From: VFMC01 sp040398525
GTDB taxonomy: Bacteria; Actinomycetota; Acidimicrobiia; Acidimicrobiales; Ilumatobacteraceae
NCBI GenBank assembly: GCA_040398525.1
Contig: JBBATY010000002.1
Span: forward strand, 62,001 to 126,000
DNA: 64,000 nt
Direction of reading: 5' to 3'
Part shown: piece after piece, positions 48,897 through 56,829 of the stretch
How positions within the stretch are numbered: the first letter of the stretch is position 1
How the letters are laid out: the number at the start of each line of letters is the position of its first letter
Notes under the pieces: model-generated
What the model saw: only the letters and a program-made list of their open reading frames with translations
Told to the model about the DNA's origin: nothing
Databases searched by the model: none
Position numbers and translations under genes: made by a program

Positions 48897-51800
48897 ATGA
48901 GTTATCCCGACGTCGAAGCGCACCCCTCGTTCCCACGCCTCGAGACCGAGGTCCTCGCGTTCTGGGAGCACGACCGAACCTTTCAGGCGTCCATCGAGCG
49001 CCGCGACGGGTCCGACGAGTACGTGTTCTACGACGGCCCGCCGTTCGCCAACGGCCTTCCGCACTACGGGCACCTGCTCACCGGTTTCGTGAAGGATGCC
49101 GTGCCCCGCTACCGGACCATGCGTGGCCAGCAGGTGCACCGGCGGTTCGGGTGGGACTGTCACGGTCTACCCGCCGAGGTGGTCGCCGAGAAGGAGCTCG
49201 GGATCAGCGGTCACCCCGAGATCGCGGCGTACGGCATCGACCGCTTCAACGACGCATGCCGGTCGAGCGTGCTGCGGTTCACCGACGATTGGTACCGCTA
49301 CGTCACGCGCCAAGCCCGTTGGGTCGACTTCGACAACGACTACAAGACGCTCGACCTGCCCTACATGGAGAGCGTCATGTGGGCGTTCAAGAACCTGTGG
49401 GACAAGGGGTTGATCTACGAGGGGTTCCGGGTTCTTGCCTACTGCTGGCGGTGTGAGACTCCGCTCAGCAACACCGAGACCCGGATGGATGACGTCTACC
49501 GCGACCGCCAGGACCCGGCGCTCACCGTGGGGTTCGAGCTCGAGACGGGGGAGCGGATCCTCGCGTGGACCACGACGCCGTGGACGCTGCCCAGCAACCT
49601 TGCGCTCGCTGTCGGCCCGGAGATCGACTACGCGCTGATGGAGCTCGACGGGGCTCGCTACCTGCTCGCCGAAGCTCGACTCGCGGCCTACGAGCGCGAG
49701 CTCGAGGGGGCGACCCAGGTTGCGACCGTCCGCGGCGCCGAGTTGGTCGGACGGCGGTACCGACCGTTGTTCCCGTTCTTCGCCGACACCGACAATGCAT
49801 TCCAGGTCCTCGGGGCCGAGTTCGTGAGCACCGAGGACGGCACCGGTGTCGTGCACATGGCGCCCGGCTTCGGTGAGGAGGACCAGTTGGCCTGCACTGC
49901 GGCCGGGATCCCGACCATCTGTCCGATGGACGAGCACGGGCGCTACACCGCAGAGGTCGAGCCGTGGGCCGGCGAGCACGTGTTCGACGCCAACCCGCAT
50001 GTGATCCGCGCCCTCAAAGAGCGCGGTGTGGTGGTGCGCCACGACAGCTACCAGCACGCCTACCCGCACTGCTGGCGCTGCGCGGAGCCCCTGGTGTACC
50101 GAGCGGTCAGCTCGTGGTTCGTGCAGGTGACGGTGTTCCGCGACCGGATGGTCGAGCTCAACCAGCAGATCACCTGGGTTCCCGAGCACATCAAGGACGG
50201 GAGCTTCGGCAAGTGGCTGGCGAACGCCCGCGACTGGAGCATCAGCCGCAACCGCTTCTGGGGGTCGCCGATCCCGGTGTGGAAGAGCGACGACCCCGCG
50301 TACCCGAGGATCGACTGCTACGGATCGATCGCCGACCTCGAGCGCGACTTCGGCGTCTCGATCACCGATCTGCACCGGCCACAGGTCGACGACCTGGTCC
50401 GACCCAATCCCGACGACCCCACGGGGCGCTCGATGATGCGTCGAGTCCCCGAGGTGCTCGACTGCTGGTTCGAGAGCGGGAGCATGCCGTTCGCCCAGGT
50501 GCACTACCCCTTCGAGAACCGGGAATGGTTCGACAGCCACTATCCGGGCGACTTCATCGTCGAGTACATCGGGCAGACGCGCGGTTGGTTCTACACGTTG
50601 CACGTGCTCGCGACGGCCCTGTTCGACCGTCCCTCGTTCAACACCTGTGTGAGCCACGGCGTGGTGCTCGGCGACGACGGCATGAAGATGTCGAAGAGCC
50701 TGAAGAACTATCCCGACCCGATGATGGTGTTCGACAATCACGGGGCCGATGCCATGCGTTGGTACCTGCTCAGTTCGGCCATCCTGCGGGGCAACGATCT
50801 CGCGGTCACGGAGGAAGGCATCCGCGACACGGTCCGTCAGGTGCTCTTGCCGCTCTGGAACACCTGGTACTTCCTGTCGCTCTATGCCCGCGCCGAGGGC
50901 CGGAGCGGGTCGTGGCGCACCGACAGCACCGACGAGCTCGACCGGTACATCCTCGCCAAGACCCACGATCTCGTGACCGTGGTGACCACGCAGATGGATG
51001 CCTACGACCTGTTCGCGGCCTGTGGATCGGTGCGCACCTATCTCGACGTGCTGACGAACTGGTACGTCCGTCGTAGCCGCGACCGCTTCTGGGACGGCGA
51101 CCAAGCCGCGATCGACACGCTGCACACCGTCCTCAGCGTGCTGTGCCGCGTGGCTGCGCCGCTGTTGCCACTGACGAGCGAGGCCGTCTATCGCGGGCTC
51201 ACCGGAGAGCGGAGTGTGCACCTCACGGACTGGCCGCAGGCGGACGAGCTGCCGGCCGACCCCGAGCTCGTCCGGTCGATGGATCTCGCCCGCGACGTGT
51301 GCTCGGTGACGTTGCGGCTCCGCAAGGCGCAGCAGCTGCGGGTCAGGCTCCCGCTGCGCAGCCTGACGATCGCCACCCACGGCGCCGACCAGCTCGCCTC
51401 GCTCAGCAGCCTCATCGCTGATGAGGTGAACGTGAAAGAGGTCGTGCTCTCCGACGATGTCGCGGCAGTGGCGTCGACCGAGCTGCAGGTCGTTCCTGCC
51501 GCACTCGGGCCGCGGCTCGGTCGACGCACGCAAGAGGTCATCGCTGCGGTGAAGGCCGGTGCCTGGCGGCGCGACGGTGATGTCGTGGTGGCGGGGGACG
51601 TCGAGTTGTTCGAGGGGGAGTATTCGCTGAAGCTGGTGGTCGCCGGCGACGGCGCCAGCGCTCCGCTACCCGATGGCTCGGGGATCGTCCTGCTCGACGT
51701 CGAGGTGACGCCCGAGCTGCTGGCCGAGGGCACCGCGCGCGACGTCATCCGTCTGGTGCAGCAGACCCGACGCGAGGCCGGCCTCGATGTCTCGGACCGG

Positions 51801-51968
51801 ATCGAGCTCACTCTCGGTGTGCCGCAGTCGGTACGCCGCGCGCTCCAGCCGTTCGAGCAGATGGTGATGGCGGAGACCCTTGCGGTTCGGGTGGGCTACG
51901 ACGGCGGCGAGCCGACCACCGAGCTCGACGGGGAGCCGATCCACGTGTCGGTGGCGCCGGTCCGCTGA
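48897..51968 (+). CDS. ileS: Isoleucyl-tRNA synthetase, type 2-like
   Basis: Charges tRNA-Ile. 1023 residues: HIGH motif as H56-Y-G-H59 in NGLPHYGHLL, CP1 editing domain with AWTTTPWTLPSNLA near 221, and KMSKSLKNYPDP near 595. These variants (HYGH, KMSKSLKNYPDP) are those of eukaryotic-type (type 2) IleRS, which is naturally insensitive to mupirocin. The anticodon-binding domain is complete and there is no C-terminal zinc finger. The ATG has CAGGAG six bases upstream within the T-box leader. Confidence 0.97.
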   Translation: MSYPDVEAHPSFPRLETEVLAFWEHDRTFQASIERRDGSDEYVFYDGPPFANGLPHYGHLLTGFVKDAVPRYRTMRGQQVHRRFGWDCHGLPAEVVAEKELGISGHPEIAAYGIDRFNDACRSSVLRFTDDWYRYVTRQARWVDFDNDYKTLDLPYMESVMWAFKNLWDKGLIYEGFRVLAYCWRCETPLSNTETRMDDVYRDRQDPALTVGFELETGERILAWTTTPWTLPSNLALAVGPEIDYALMELDGARYLLAEARLAAYERELEGATQVATVRGAELVGRRYRPLFPFFADTDNAFQVLGAEFVSTEDGTGVVHMAPGFGEEDQLACTAAGIPTICPMDEHGRYTAEVEPWAGEHVFDANPHVIRALKERGVVVRHDSYQHAYPHCWRCAEPLVYRAVSSWFVQVTVFRDRMVELNQQITWVPEHIKDGSFGKWLANARDWSISRNRFWGSPIPVWKSDDPAYPRIDCYGSIADLERDFGVSITDLHRPQVDDLVRPNPDDPTGRSMMRRVPEVLDCWFESGSMPFAQVHYPFENREWFDSHYPGDFIVEYIGQTRGWFYTLHVLATALFDRPSFNTCVSHGVVLGDDGMKMSKSLKNYPDPMMVFDNHGADAMRWYLLSSAILRGNDLAVTEEGIRDTVRQVLLPLWNTWYFLSLYARAEGRSGSWRTDSTDELDRYILAKTHDLVTVVTTQMDAYDLFAACGSVRTYLDVLTNWYVRRSRDRFWDGDQAAIDTLHTVLSVLCRVAAPLLPLTSEAVYRGLTGERSVHLTDWPQADELPADPELVRSMDLARDVCSVTLRLRKAQQLRVRLPLRSLTIATHGADQLASLSSLIADEVNVKEVVLSDDVAAVASTELQVVPAALGPRLGRRTQEVIAAVKAGAWRRDGDVVVAGDVELFEGEYSLKLVVAGDGASAPLPDGSGIVLLDVEVTPELLAEGTARDVIRLVQQTRREAGLDVSDRIELTLGVPQSVRRALQPFEQMVMAETLAVRVGYDGGEPTTELDGEPIHVSVAPVR

Positions 51969-52046
51969 ACGCTGTCCGACGACATATCACCCGGTAGCGG
52001 CGGTAGCATCCCCTGCTCAACTCGGTCCACGGAGGTGCTCCAGGTC

Positions 52047-52895
52047 ATGGCCAAGGCGAACAAGCCCACTGCGACTCCAGCCCGGTCGACGCCCAAGGCG
52101 TCGGGCAAGGCTGCCGCTGCAGCGCCAAAGGCGACCTCGAAGGCGTCCTCCGCACCGGCGGCTCCGGCCAAGGCCTCGGCCGCTGCTGCGAAAGCTCCGG
52201 CGAAGTCGGCCAAGGCTCCGGTGAAGGCTCCGGCCAAGGCTGCAGCGAAGCCGGCCAAGGCGTCGGCTCCGGCGGTCACCGCTCCGGCCAAGGCCGCCGC
52301 GAAGACATCCAAGGCTGCCGCCTCGCCCGAGAAGGCTCCTGCGAAGGCCGCGCCAGCTCCGACCAAGGCCGCGAAGGGTGCGAGCGCTCCGGCCCCGACC
52401 ACGGCAGGACGTGGCGCAGTGGCCCCGAGCAAGAGCACTACATCGACCAAGGGCACCGGCTCGACCACGGTCGCACTGCCGGCCATCAAGGGAACCAAGG
52501 ACGGGATCGCGTTCACCAAGGACTTCGACGCCAAGTTCCTGCTGCGGATGCGTGCGCAGTTGCTCGAGGAGCGCGTCGAGCTCACCGGGCAGGCCACACG
52601 ACTGGAAGACGAGGCCAATGCCTTGGTGGCCGAAGCCGAGATGGGCGATGTGCAGTTCGACGACGAGGGCGGCGAGGGTGACACGATGGTGGTCGAGCGC
52701 GAGCGCGACCTCGCGCTGTCGGCCCAGGCCCGCCAACTGATCGTTGACATCGATGCAGCGCTGGTCCGGATGCAGGACGGCAGCTACGGGTACTCCGTCC
52801 TGTCGGGCCGCCCGATCCCGCGCGAACGCCTCGAGGCGATTCCCTGGGCCGATGTGCTCGTCGAAGAGAAGGCCGGCGGCCTCGGCCGCCGCTGA
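52047..52895 (+). CDS. TraR/DksA-like protein without zinc cysteines, Ala/Lys-rich tail
   Basis: 282 residues. The first 140 are almost only Ala, Lys, Pro, Ser and Thr in PAKAA-type repeats, like histone H1 or the tail of mycobacterial HU, and should bind DNA or RNA. The C-terminal part is the TraR/DksA fold: coiled coil LLRMRAQLLEERVELTGQATRLEDEAN split over residues 165-190, DDEGGEGDTMVVERERDLAL, then YGYSVLSGRPIPRERLEAIPWADVLVEEK. In DksA-type proteins this last part carries a four-cysteine zinc finger; here no cysteine is present. GGAGGT lies ten bases before the ATG. Position between ileS and lspA is conserved in Actinobacteria. Target, likely RNA polymerase, is inferred. Confidence 0.85.
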   Translation: MAKANKPTATPARSTPKASGKAAAAAPKATSKASSAPAAPAKASAAAAKAPAKSAKAPVKAPAKAAAKPAKASAPAVTAPAKAAAKTSKAAASPEKAPAKAAPAPTKAAKGASAPAPTTAGRGAVAPSKSTTSTKGTGSTTVALPAIKGTKDGIAFTKDFDAKFLLRMRAQLLEERVELTGQATRLEDEANALVAEAEMGDVQFDDEGGEGDTMVVERERDLALSAQARQLIVDIDAALVRMQDGSYGYSVLSGRPIPRERLEAIPWADVLVEEKAGGLGRR

Positions 52896-52900
52896 TCGTC

Positions 52901-53473
52901 GTGAGTGACGAAGCCGCCCGCGAACCGGCGGCGGACCAGGCTGCGCCAGTCCAGACGCTCGAGACCGATGATGCAGCGGGAGCCGTCTCGTGGTGGCGTG
53001 GTCGGGTGTCGGCACTCAGCGCGTCGGTCGCGGTCGTCTGGGTGGTGCTCGACCAGATCAGCAAGCACTGGGCCGTCAACGCGCTCGCCGACGGTGAGGC
53101 GCGGCATGTGATCTGGACGCTCCAGTGGAACCTCGCCTACAACAGCGGCATGGCCTTCTCGAAGGGTCAGGGGTGGGGGCCGGTGATCGGTCTGGTGGCC
53201 TTCGCTGTCGTGGTGGTGCTCGCCTTGTCGAGCGCCAAGCTCGGGAGCCGTCTCGCAGAGTTCGCCGCAGGTCTCCTGCTCGGCGGGGCGATCGGCAATC
53301 TGATCGACCGGCTCTTCCGGGAGGAGGGGTGGATGCGCGGCCGGGTCGTCGACTTCATCGATTTCCAGTGGTTCCCGATCTTCAACGTCGCCGACATGGG
53401 GGTCACCGTGGGTGCCGTGCTGTTTGCCCTGTCCGCCATGCTGGCGCCTGCGACTCCGCCAAGGCTCAAGTGA
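52901..53473 (+). CDS. lspA: Lipoprotein signal peptidase
   Basis: Cleaves the signal peptide of prolipoproteins, such as the LpqB-like protein of this window. 190 residues: about 33 cytoplasmic residues, then four transmembrane helices. LDQISKHWAV near 48, NLAYNSGMAFS near 76, and the two catalytic aspartates in GGAIGNLIDRLF near 127 and FPIFNVADMGVTVG near 157. GTG start five bases after the previous stop. Followed by rluD as in most bacteria. Confidence 0.95.
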   Translation: MSDEAAREPAADQAAPVQTLETDDAAGAVSWWRGRVSALSASVAVVWVVLDQISKHWAVNALADGEARHVIWTLQWNLAYNSGMAFSKGQGWGPVIGLVAFAVVVVLALSSAKLGSRLAEFAAGLLLGGAIGNLIDRLFREEGWMRGRVVDFIDFQWFPIFNVADMGVTVGAVLFALSAMLAPATPPRLK

Positions 53474-53486
53474 CCGGGCCCCGAGG

Positions 53487-54440
53487 ATGATCGACGAGAC
53501 GATCCCTGCCGCGCTCGACGGTGAACGGCTCGACCGGGTCGTGGCCATCATCACCGCCGCCAGCCGCGCTGATGCGGCCCTGCTGGTGACTGCGGGGGGA
53601 GCGTCTGTCGATGGAGCCGTGGTGACGACGGGGAAGGTCCGCCTGCGCGAAGGGCAGCATGTCGTCGTCGATCCGAGTCTGCTCCCGGTCCCCGAGCTCC
53701 CGTCGGCGGATGCCACCGTCGACTTCACGGTGGTGTTCGCCGACGCCCACGTCGTGGTCATCGACAAGCCCGCCGGGCTCGTGGTCCATCCTGGGGCCGG
53801 GCGTAGCGAGGGGACGCTCGTGAACGGCCTGCTGGCTCGCTTTCCGGAGATGGCCGATGTCGGCGAGCCCCATCGGCCGGGCATCGTGCATCGCCTGGAT
53901 GTCGGCACGTCGGGTCTGATGGTCGCTGCCAGGTCGCAGGACGCCTACCACGCGCTCGTCGGCGCTCTGTCGGAGCACCGGGTCGAGCGCACCTACCGCA
54001 CCCTCGTATGGGGCTGTCCGGCAAGTCCCGTCGGGGTGATCGACGCGCCGATCGGGCGCGACCGGAACGATCCGCTGCGCATGGCCGTGGTGATCGACGG
54101 CAAGCCGGCGCGGACCCACTACCGCGTGCTGCATCGCTTCCGCGACCATGGTGAGATCGCCGAGGTGCGTTGCCGGCTCGAGACGGGCAGGACCCACCAG
54201 ATCCGGGTCCATCTGGCGGCGATCGGTCATCCGGTGGTGGGGGACGCCACCTACGGCGGTGCCCGCACTGCGCTCGTGACACACCGCCCGATGCTGCATG
54301 CGGAGGCGCTGGCGTTCGAGCACCCGGTCGACGGCACCAGGCTCGGGTTCACCTCGGAGCTGCCCGACGACATGCGGGCCGTGCTCGCCGGACTGGGTGT
54401 TGCCGAAGAGATCGTGGATCCCGATCGTCCGTCGAGCTGA
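53487..54440 (+). CDS. rluD: RluA-family 23S rRNA pseudouridine synthase
   Basis: 317 residues: N-terminal S4-like RNA-binding domain (LDGERLDRVVAIITAASRADAALLV), then the catalytic domain with VVHPGAGRSEGTLVNGLLAR near 104, the catalytic Asp in GIVHRLDVGTSGLMV near 134, and LETGRTHQIRVHLAAIGHPVVGD near 231. The order lspA-rluD is conserved, so the RluD role on helix 69 is likely, although RluC-type specificity cannot be excluded. The ATG follows GAGG almost directly, so translation may depend on coupling with lspA. Confidence 0.92.
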   Translation: MIDETIPAALDGERLDRVVAIITAASRADAALLVTAGGASVDGAVVTTGKVRLREGQHVVVDPSLLPVPELPSADATVDFTVVFADAHVVVIDKPAGLVVHPGAGRSEGTLVNGLLARFPEMADVGEPHRPGIVHRLDVGTSGLMVAARSQDAYHALVGALSEHRVERTYRTLVWGCPASPVGVIDAPIGRDRNDPLRMAVVIDGKPARTHYRVLHRFRDHGEIAEVRCRLETGRTHQIRVHLAAIGHPVVGDATYGGARTALVTHRPMLHAEALAFEHPVDGTRLGFTSELPDDMRAVLAGLGVAEEIVDPDRPSS

Positions 54441-54455
54441 GAGCGGCAGGTCGCG

Positions 54456-54905
54456 TCAGGAGGGGTAGGGCTCGGGCCAGGCCGACTTGCCCTGCGCCAC
54501 CTCGGCGACGTTGGCCAGGGTGTACCCCTCGAGCAGCCGACGCATGTGGCCGCCGGCGAGCTGCCAGATCGCATAGAGCACGCACTGGCCCTCGTGGTCG
54601 CACGACCCGTCCTGGTGGGGCTCTCCGAAGTCGCCGATGGTGATCGGCCCATCGACGGCCGCAAGGATCTCGCTGAGGCGGATCTCCTCAGGGGAGCGAG
54701 CCAAGACGTAGCCCCCACCGACGCCGCGCTTTGAGCGGACCAGCCCCGCACCCTTCAGCGACAGCAGGATCTGCTCGAGATACGGCTGGGGGATCGCAGT
54801 CCGCTCAGCGATGTCACGAACACTTGTCGGACCTGGTTCGGAGGCGTGCAAGGTGAGCGATAGCAGCGCCCGACACGCGTAGTCGCCCTTGCTCGAGACT
54901 CGCAC
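54456..54905 (-). CDS. Rrf2-family transcriptional regulator
   Basis: 149-residue winged-helix regulator. VRVSSKGDYACRALLSLTLH opens the family fold, TAIPQPYLEQILLSLKGAGLVRSKRGVGGGYVLAR near 56-90 is the recognition region, and two cysteines in DGSCDHEGQCVLYAIW near 118 could hold part of an Fe-S cluster; IscR and RsrR-type members use three Cys or Cys plus other ligands. The GTG start is supported by TACGAT six bases upstream. No isc/suf genes are adjacent, so the target is unknown. Confidence 0.88.
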   Translation of the reverse strand: MRVSSKGDYACRALLSLTLHASEPGPTSVRDIAERTAIPQPYLEQILLSLKGAGLVRSKRGVGGGYVLARSPEEIRLSEILAAVDGPITIGDFGEPHQDGSCDHEGQCVLYAIWQLAGGHMRRLLEGYTLANVAEVAQGKSAWPEPYPS

Positions 54906-54911
54906 GCCGAC

Positions 54912-54917
54912 ATCGTA
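54912..54917 (-). promoter_or_regulatory. Putative -10 of the Rrf2 gene (leaderless)
   Basis: TACGAT on the minus strand, six bases upstream of the GTG at 54905. Confidence 0.45.
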
Positions 54918-55000
54918 GGGGCAGACGGGCCGCGGACCGGCACCCTCCGTCGTCGACCTCGGCGCGGTGCGCTCGGAGTGGCCGGCTGGCGCCGACGGCG

Positions 55001-56128
55001 ATGGCATGGTGGACTGGCTCGGTCGTGTCGCAACTGCCGATCATCCCCGAGTACAGCGGAGCCAACGTCCGTGGCATCGTCCCGGCGCTGCTCGCCCCGT
55101 CGAGCCGCTTGCCGCCGTGGATCCCGGACTGTCTTCAGGGCGCTCGGCAGGTGGTGCTGCTCGTGCTCGACGGGCTGGGCTGGGAACAGCTCCAGCAGCG
55201 AGGGGCACTCGCCCCGACCCTGTCGGCGATGCACGGAGGTGCGATCACCACCGTTGCACCCACCACGACTGCGACTGCGCTGACCTCGATCACGACGGGG
55301 TTGACCCCGGGGGAGCACGGTCTGGTCGGATACCGAATCGACGTCGGAGGTGAGGTCCTCAACGTGCTGCGCTGGCAGAGCGACCGACCGCACGATGCTC
55401 GCCGACACCACGAGCCCGACCGCCTCCAGCCGTTCGCGCCGTTCCTCGGCGAGCCCGTGCCCGTGGTGAGTAGGGCCGACCTCGAGCGCTCGGCCTTCTC
55501 GGCCGCCCATCTTCGGGGCACTCGCCCGTGCGGTTGGCGCGTCCCGTCGAGCCTGCCGGTGAGGGTCGGCGAGCTGCTGCGTGCCGGGGAGCGCTTCGTC
55601 TACGCGTACTACGACGGCATCGATCGGGTGGCGCACGAGCAGGGCTTCGGGGCGTTCTACGACGCGGAACTGCGCGCCGTCGACCAGTTGGTGGCGCACG
55701 TGATCGAGCAGCTGCCCGCCGATGCTGCGCTGCTCGTGACCGCCGATCACGGCCAGGTGCACGTCGGTGCGAACACGGCTCCGATCGCGCCGGAGCTCGG
55801 CAGGCTGATCCAGCGGACCTCCGGAGAGGGCCGTTTCCGCTGGTTGCACGCAGCCCCGGGGTCGGTCGCCGATCTGGCTGCGGCTGCAACCGAGGCGCAC
55901 GGCGGGAGCGCTTGGGTGGTCAGCCGCCAGCAGATGCTCGACGAAGGCTGGTTCGGCCCGGTCGTCAGTCCGCCGGTGCGGTCACGTCTCGGCGATGTGG
56001 CGCTCGTGGCTCGCGAGGCGGTCAGCTTCGATGACCCGGCTGAGGGCGGCTCGCACTCGCTCGTGTGTCGGCACGGGTCGATGACATCTGCCGAGGTGTA
56101 TGTTCCTCTCCTCGCCGCTCGGTCCTGA
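55001..56128 (+). CDS. Alkaline phosphatase-fold phosphodiesterase
   Basis: 375 residues of the type I phosphodiesterase/nucleotide pyrophosphatase superfamily. Metal and nucleophile sites are VVLLVLDGLGWEQL near residue 50, TTVAPTTTATALTSITTGLTPGEHGLVGY near 82 with the Thr nucleophile, YYDGIDRVAHEQG near 202 and LLVTADHGQVHVG near 244. No signal peptide, so cytosolic. The GTG at 55025 is an alternative start that gives a more family-like N terminus. Substrate unknown; it diverges from the Rrf2 regulator and is followed 54 bases later by bpa. Confidence 0.85.
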   Translation: MAWWTGSVVSQLPIIPEYSGANVRGIVPALLAPSSRLPPWIPDCLQGARQVVLLVLDGLGWEQLQQRGALAPTLSAMHGGAITTVAPTTTATALTSITTGLTPGEHGLVGYRIDVGGEVLNVLRWQSDRPHDARRHHEPDRLQPFAPFLGEPVPVVSRADLERSAFSAAHLRGTRPCGWRVPSSLPVRVGELLRAGERFVYAYYDGIDRVAHEQGFGAFYDAELRAVDQLVAHVIEQLPADAALLVTADHGQVHVGANTAPIAPELGRLIQRTSGEGRFRWLHAAPGSVADLAAAATEAHGGSAWVVSRQQMLDEGWFGPVVSPPVRSRLGDVALVAREAVSFDDPAEGGSHSLVCRHGSMTSAEVYVPLLAARS

Positions 56129-56182
56129 GCGATCGAGCCAGACCCTTGCCGCGTCACCCCGACCGAGACCAGAGTGGACCCC

Positions 56183-56710
56183 ATGAGCCTTCCGAGCAAT
56201 CCTTCTTCCGATGGCGAGATCGAGCGGGGCACGCTCGTCGACGGCACGTCCCGCGGCGGGGAGCAGTCGGCTGAGGCTCCGGTCCCGGTCGAGACCGTGT
56301 CGGAGCCGGCAAAGGTGATGCGGATCGGGTCGATGGTCAAGCAACTGCTCGAGGAGGTTCGTGGTTCGGCCCTCGACGAACCGAGTCGCGAGCGGTTGGC
56401 CGAGATCTACGAGCGGTCGGTCGTCGAGCTCACCGAGGCGTTCTCGCCGGACCTCCAGGACGAGTTGCGCAACCTGGCTCTGCCGTTCAGGGAGGGCGAG
56501 GTGCCGTCCGAGGCCGAGCTGCGGATCGCCAAAGCGCAGCTCGTGGGCTGGCTCGAAGGGCTCTTCCACGGCATTCAGGCGACGCTGTTCGCCCAGCAAC
56601 TCGCCGCTCGCCAGCAGCTCGAGCAGATGCGCCAGCTCCCTCCCGGGTCCGTCGGCCCCCAGGGGATGGGCCCCGAGCCGATGCCCGAGCGGCCTGGCAC
56701 CTACCTCTGA
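56183..56710 (+). CDS. bpa: Bacterial proteasome activator Bpa (DUF2587)
   Basis: 175 residues. After a 45-residue disordered start, the helical core VKQLLEEVRGSALDEPSRERLAEIYERS and AELRIAKAQLVGWLEGLFHGIQATLFAQQLAARQQLEQM (read in parts over residues 52-150) is that of Bpa/PafE, which forms a dodecameric ring and opens the 20S proteasome without ATP. The C-terminal GTYL matches the GQYL docking tail of the mycobacterial protein. This implies a proteasome elsewhere in the genome. ATG chosen; GTG at 56174 is in frame. Confidence 0.93.
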   Translation: MSLPSNPSSDGEIERGTLVDGTSRGGEQSAEAPVPVETVSEPAKVMRIGSMVKQLLEEVRGSALDEPSRERLAEIYERSVVELTEAFSPDLQDELRNLALPFREGEVPSEAELRIAKAQLVGWLEGLFHGIQATLFAQQLAARQQLEQMRQLPPGSVGPQGMGPEPMPERPGTYL

Positions 56711-56754
56711 GCTGGGCCGAACCCGGGGGTGTGTGAGCCCGGAAGATCGTCGGC

Positions 56755-56760
56755 TAGCGT
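56755..56760 (+). promoter_or_regulatory. Possible -10 of dnaE
   Basis: TAGCGT 69 bases before the dnaE GTG; the gene has its own Shine-Dalgarno, so this would be a leadered transcript. No -35. Confidence 0.3.
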
Positions 56761-56829
56761 CGTCTGAATCACATCCGTGTCATTCCGGCATCGGTGCCAC
56801 CGTTGCGGGACTCCGCCGAAAGGAGCGTC

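Noticed and set aside
49167..51533. 788-residue frame antisense to ileS
   Set aside because: Codon-bias shadow; no domain features.
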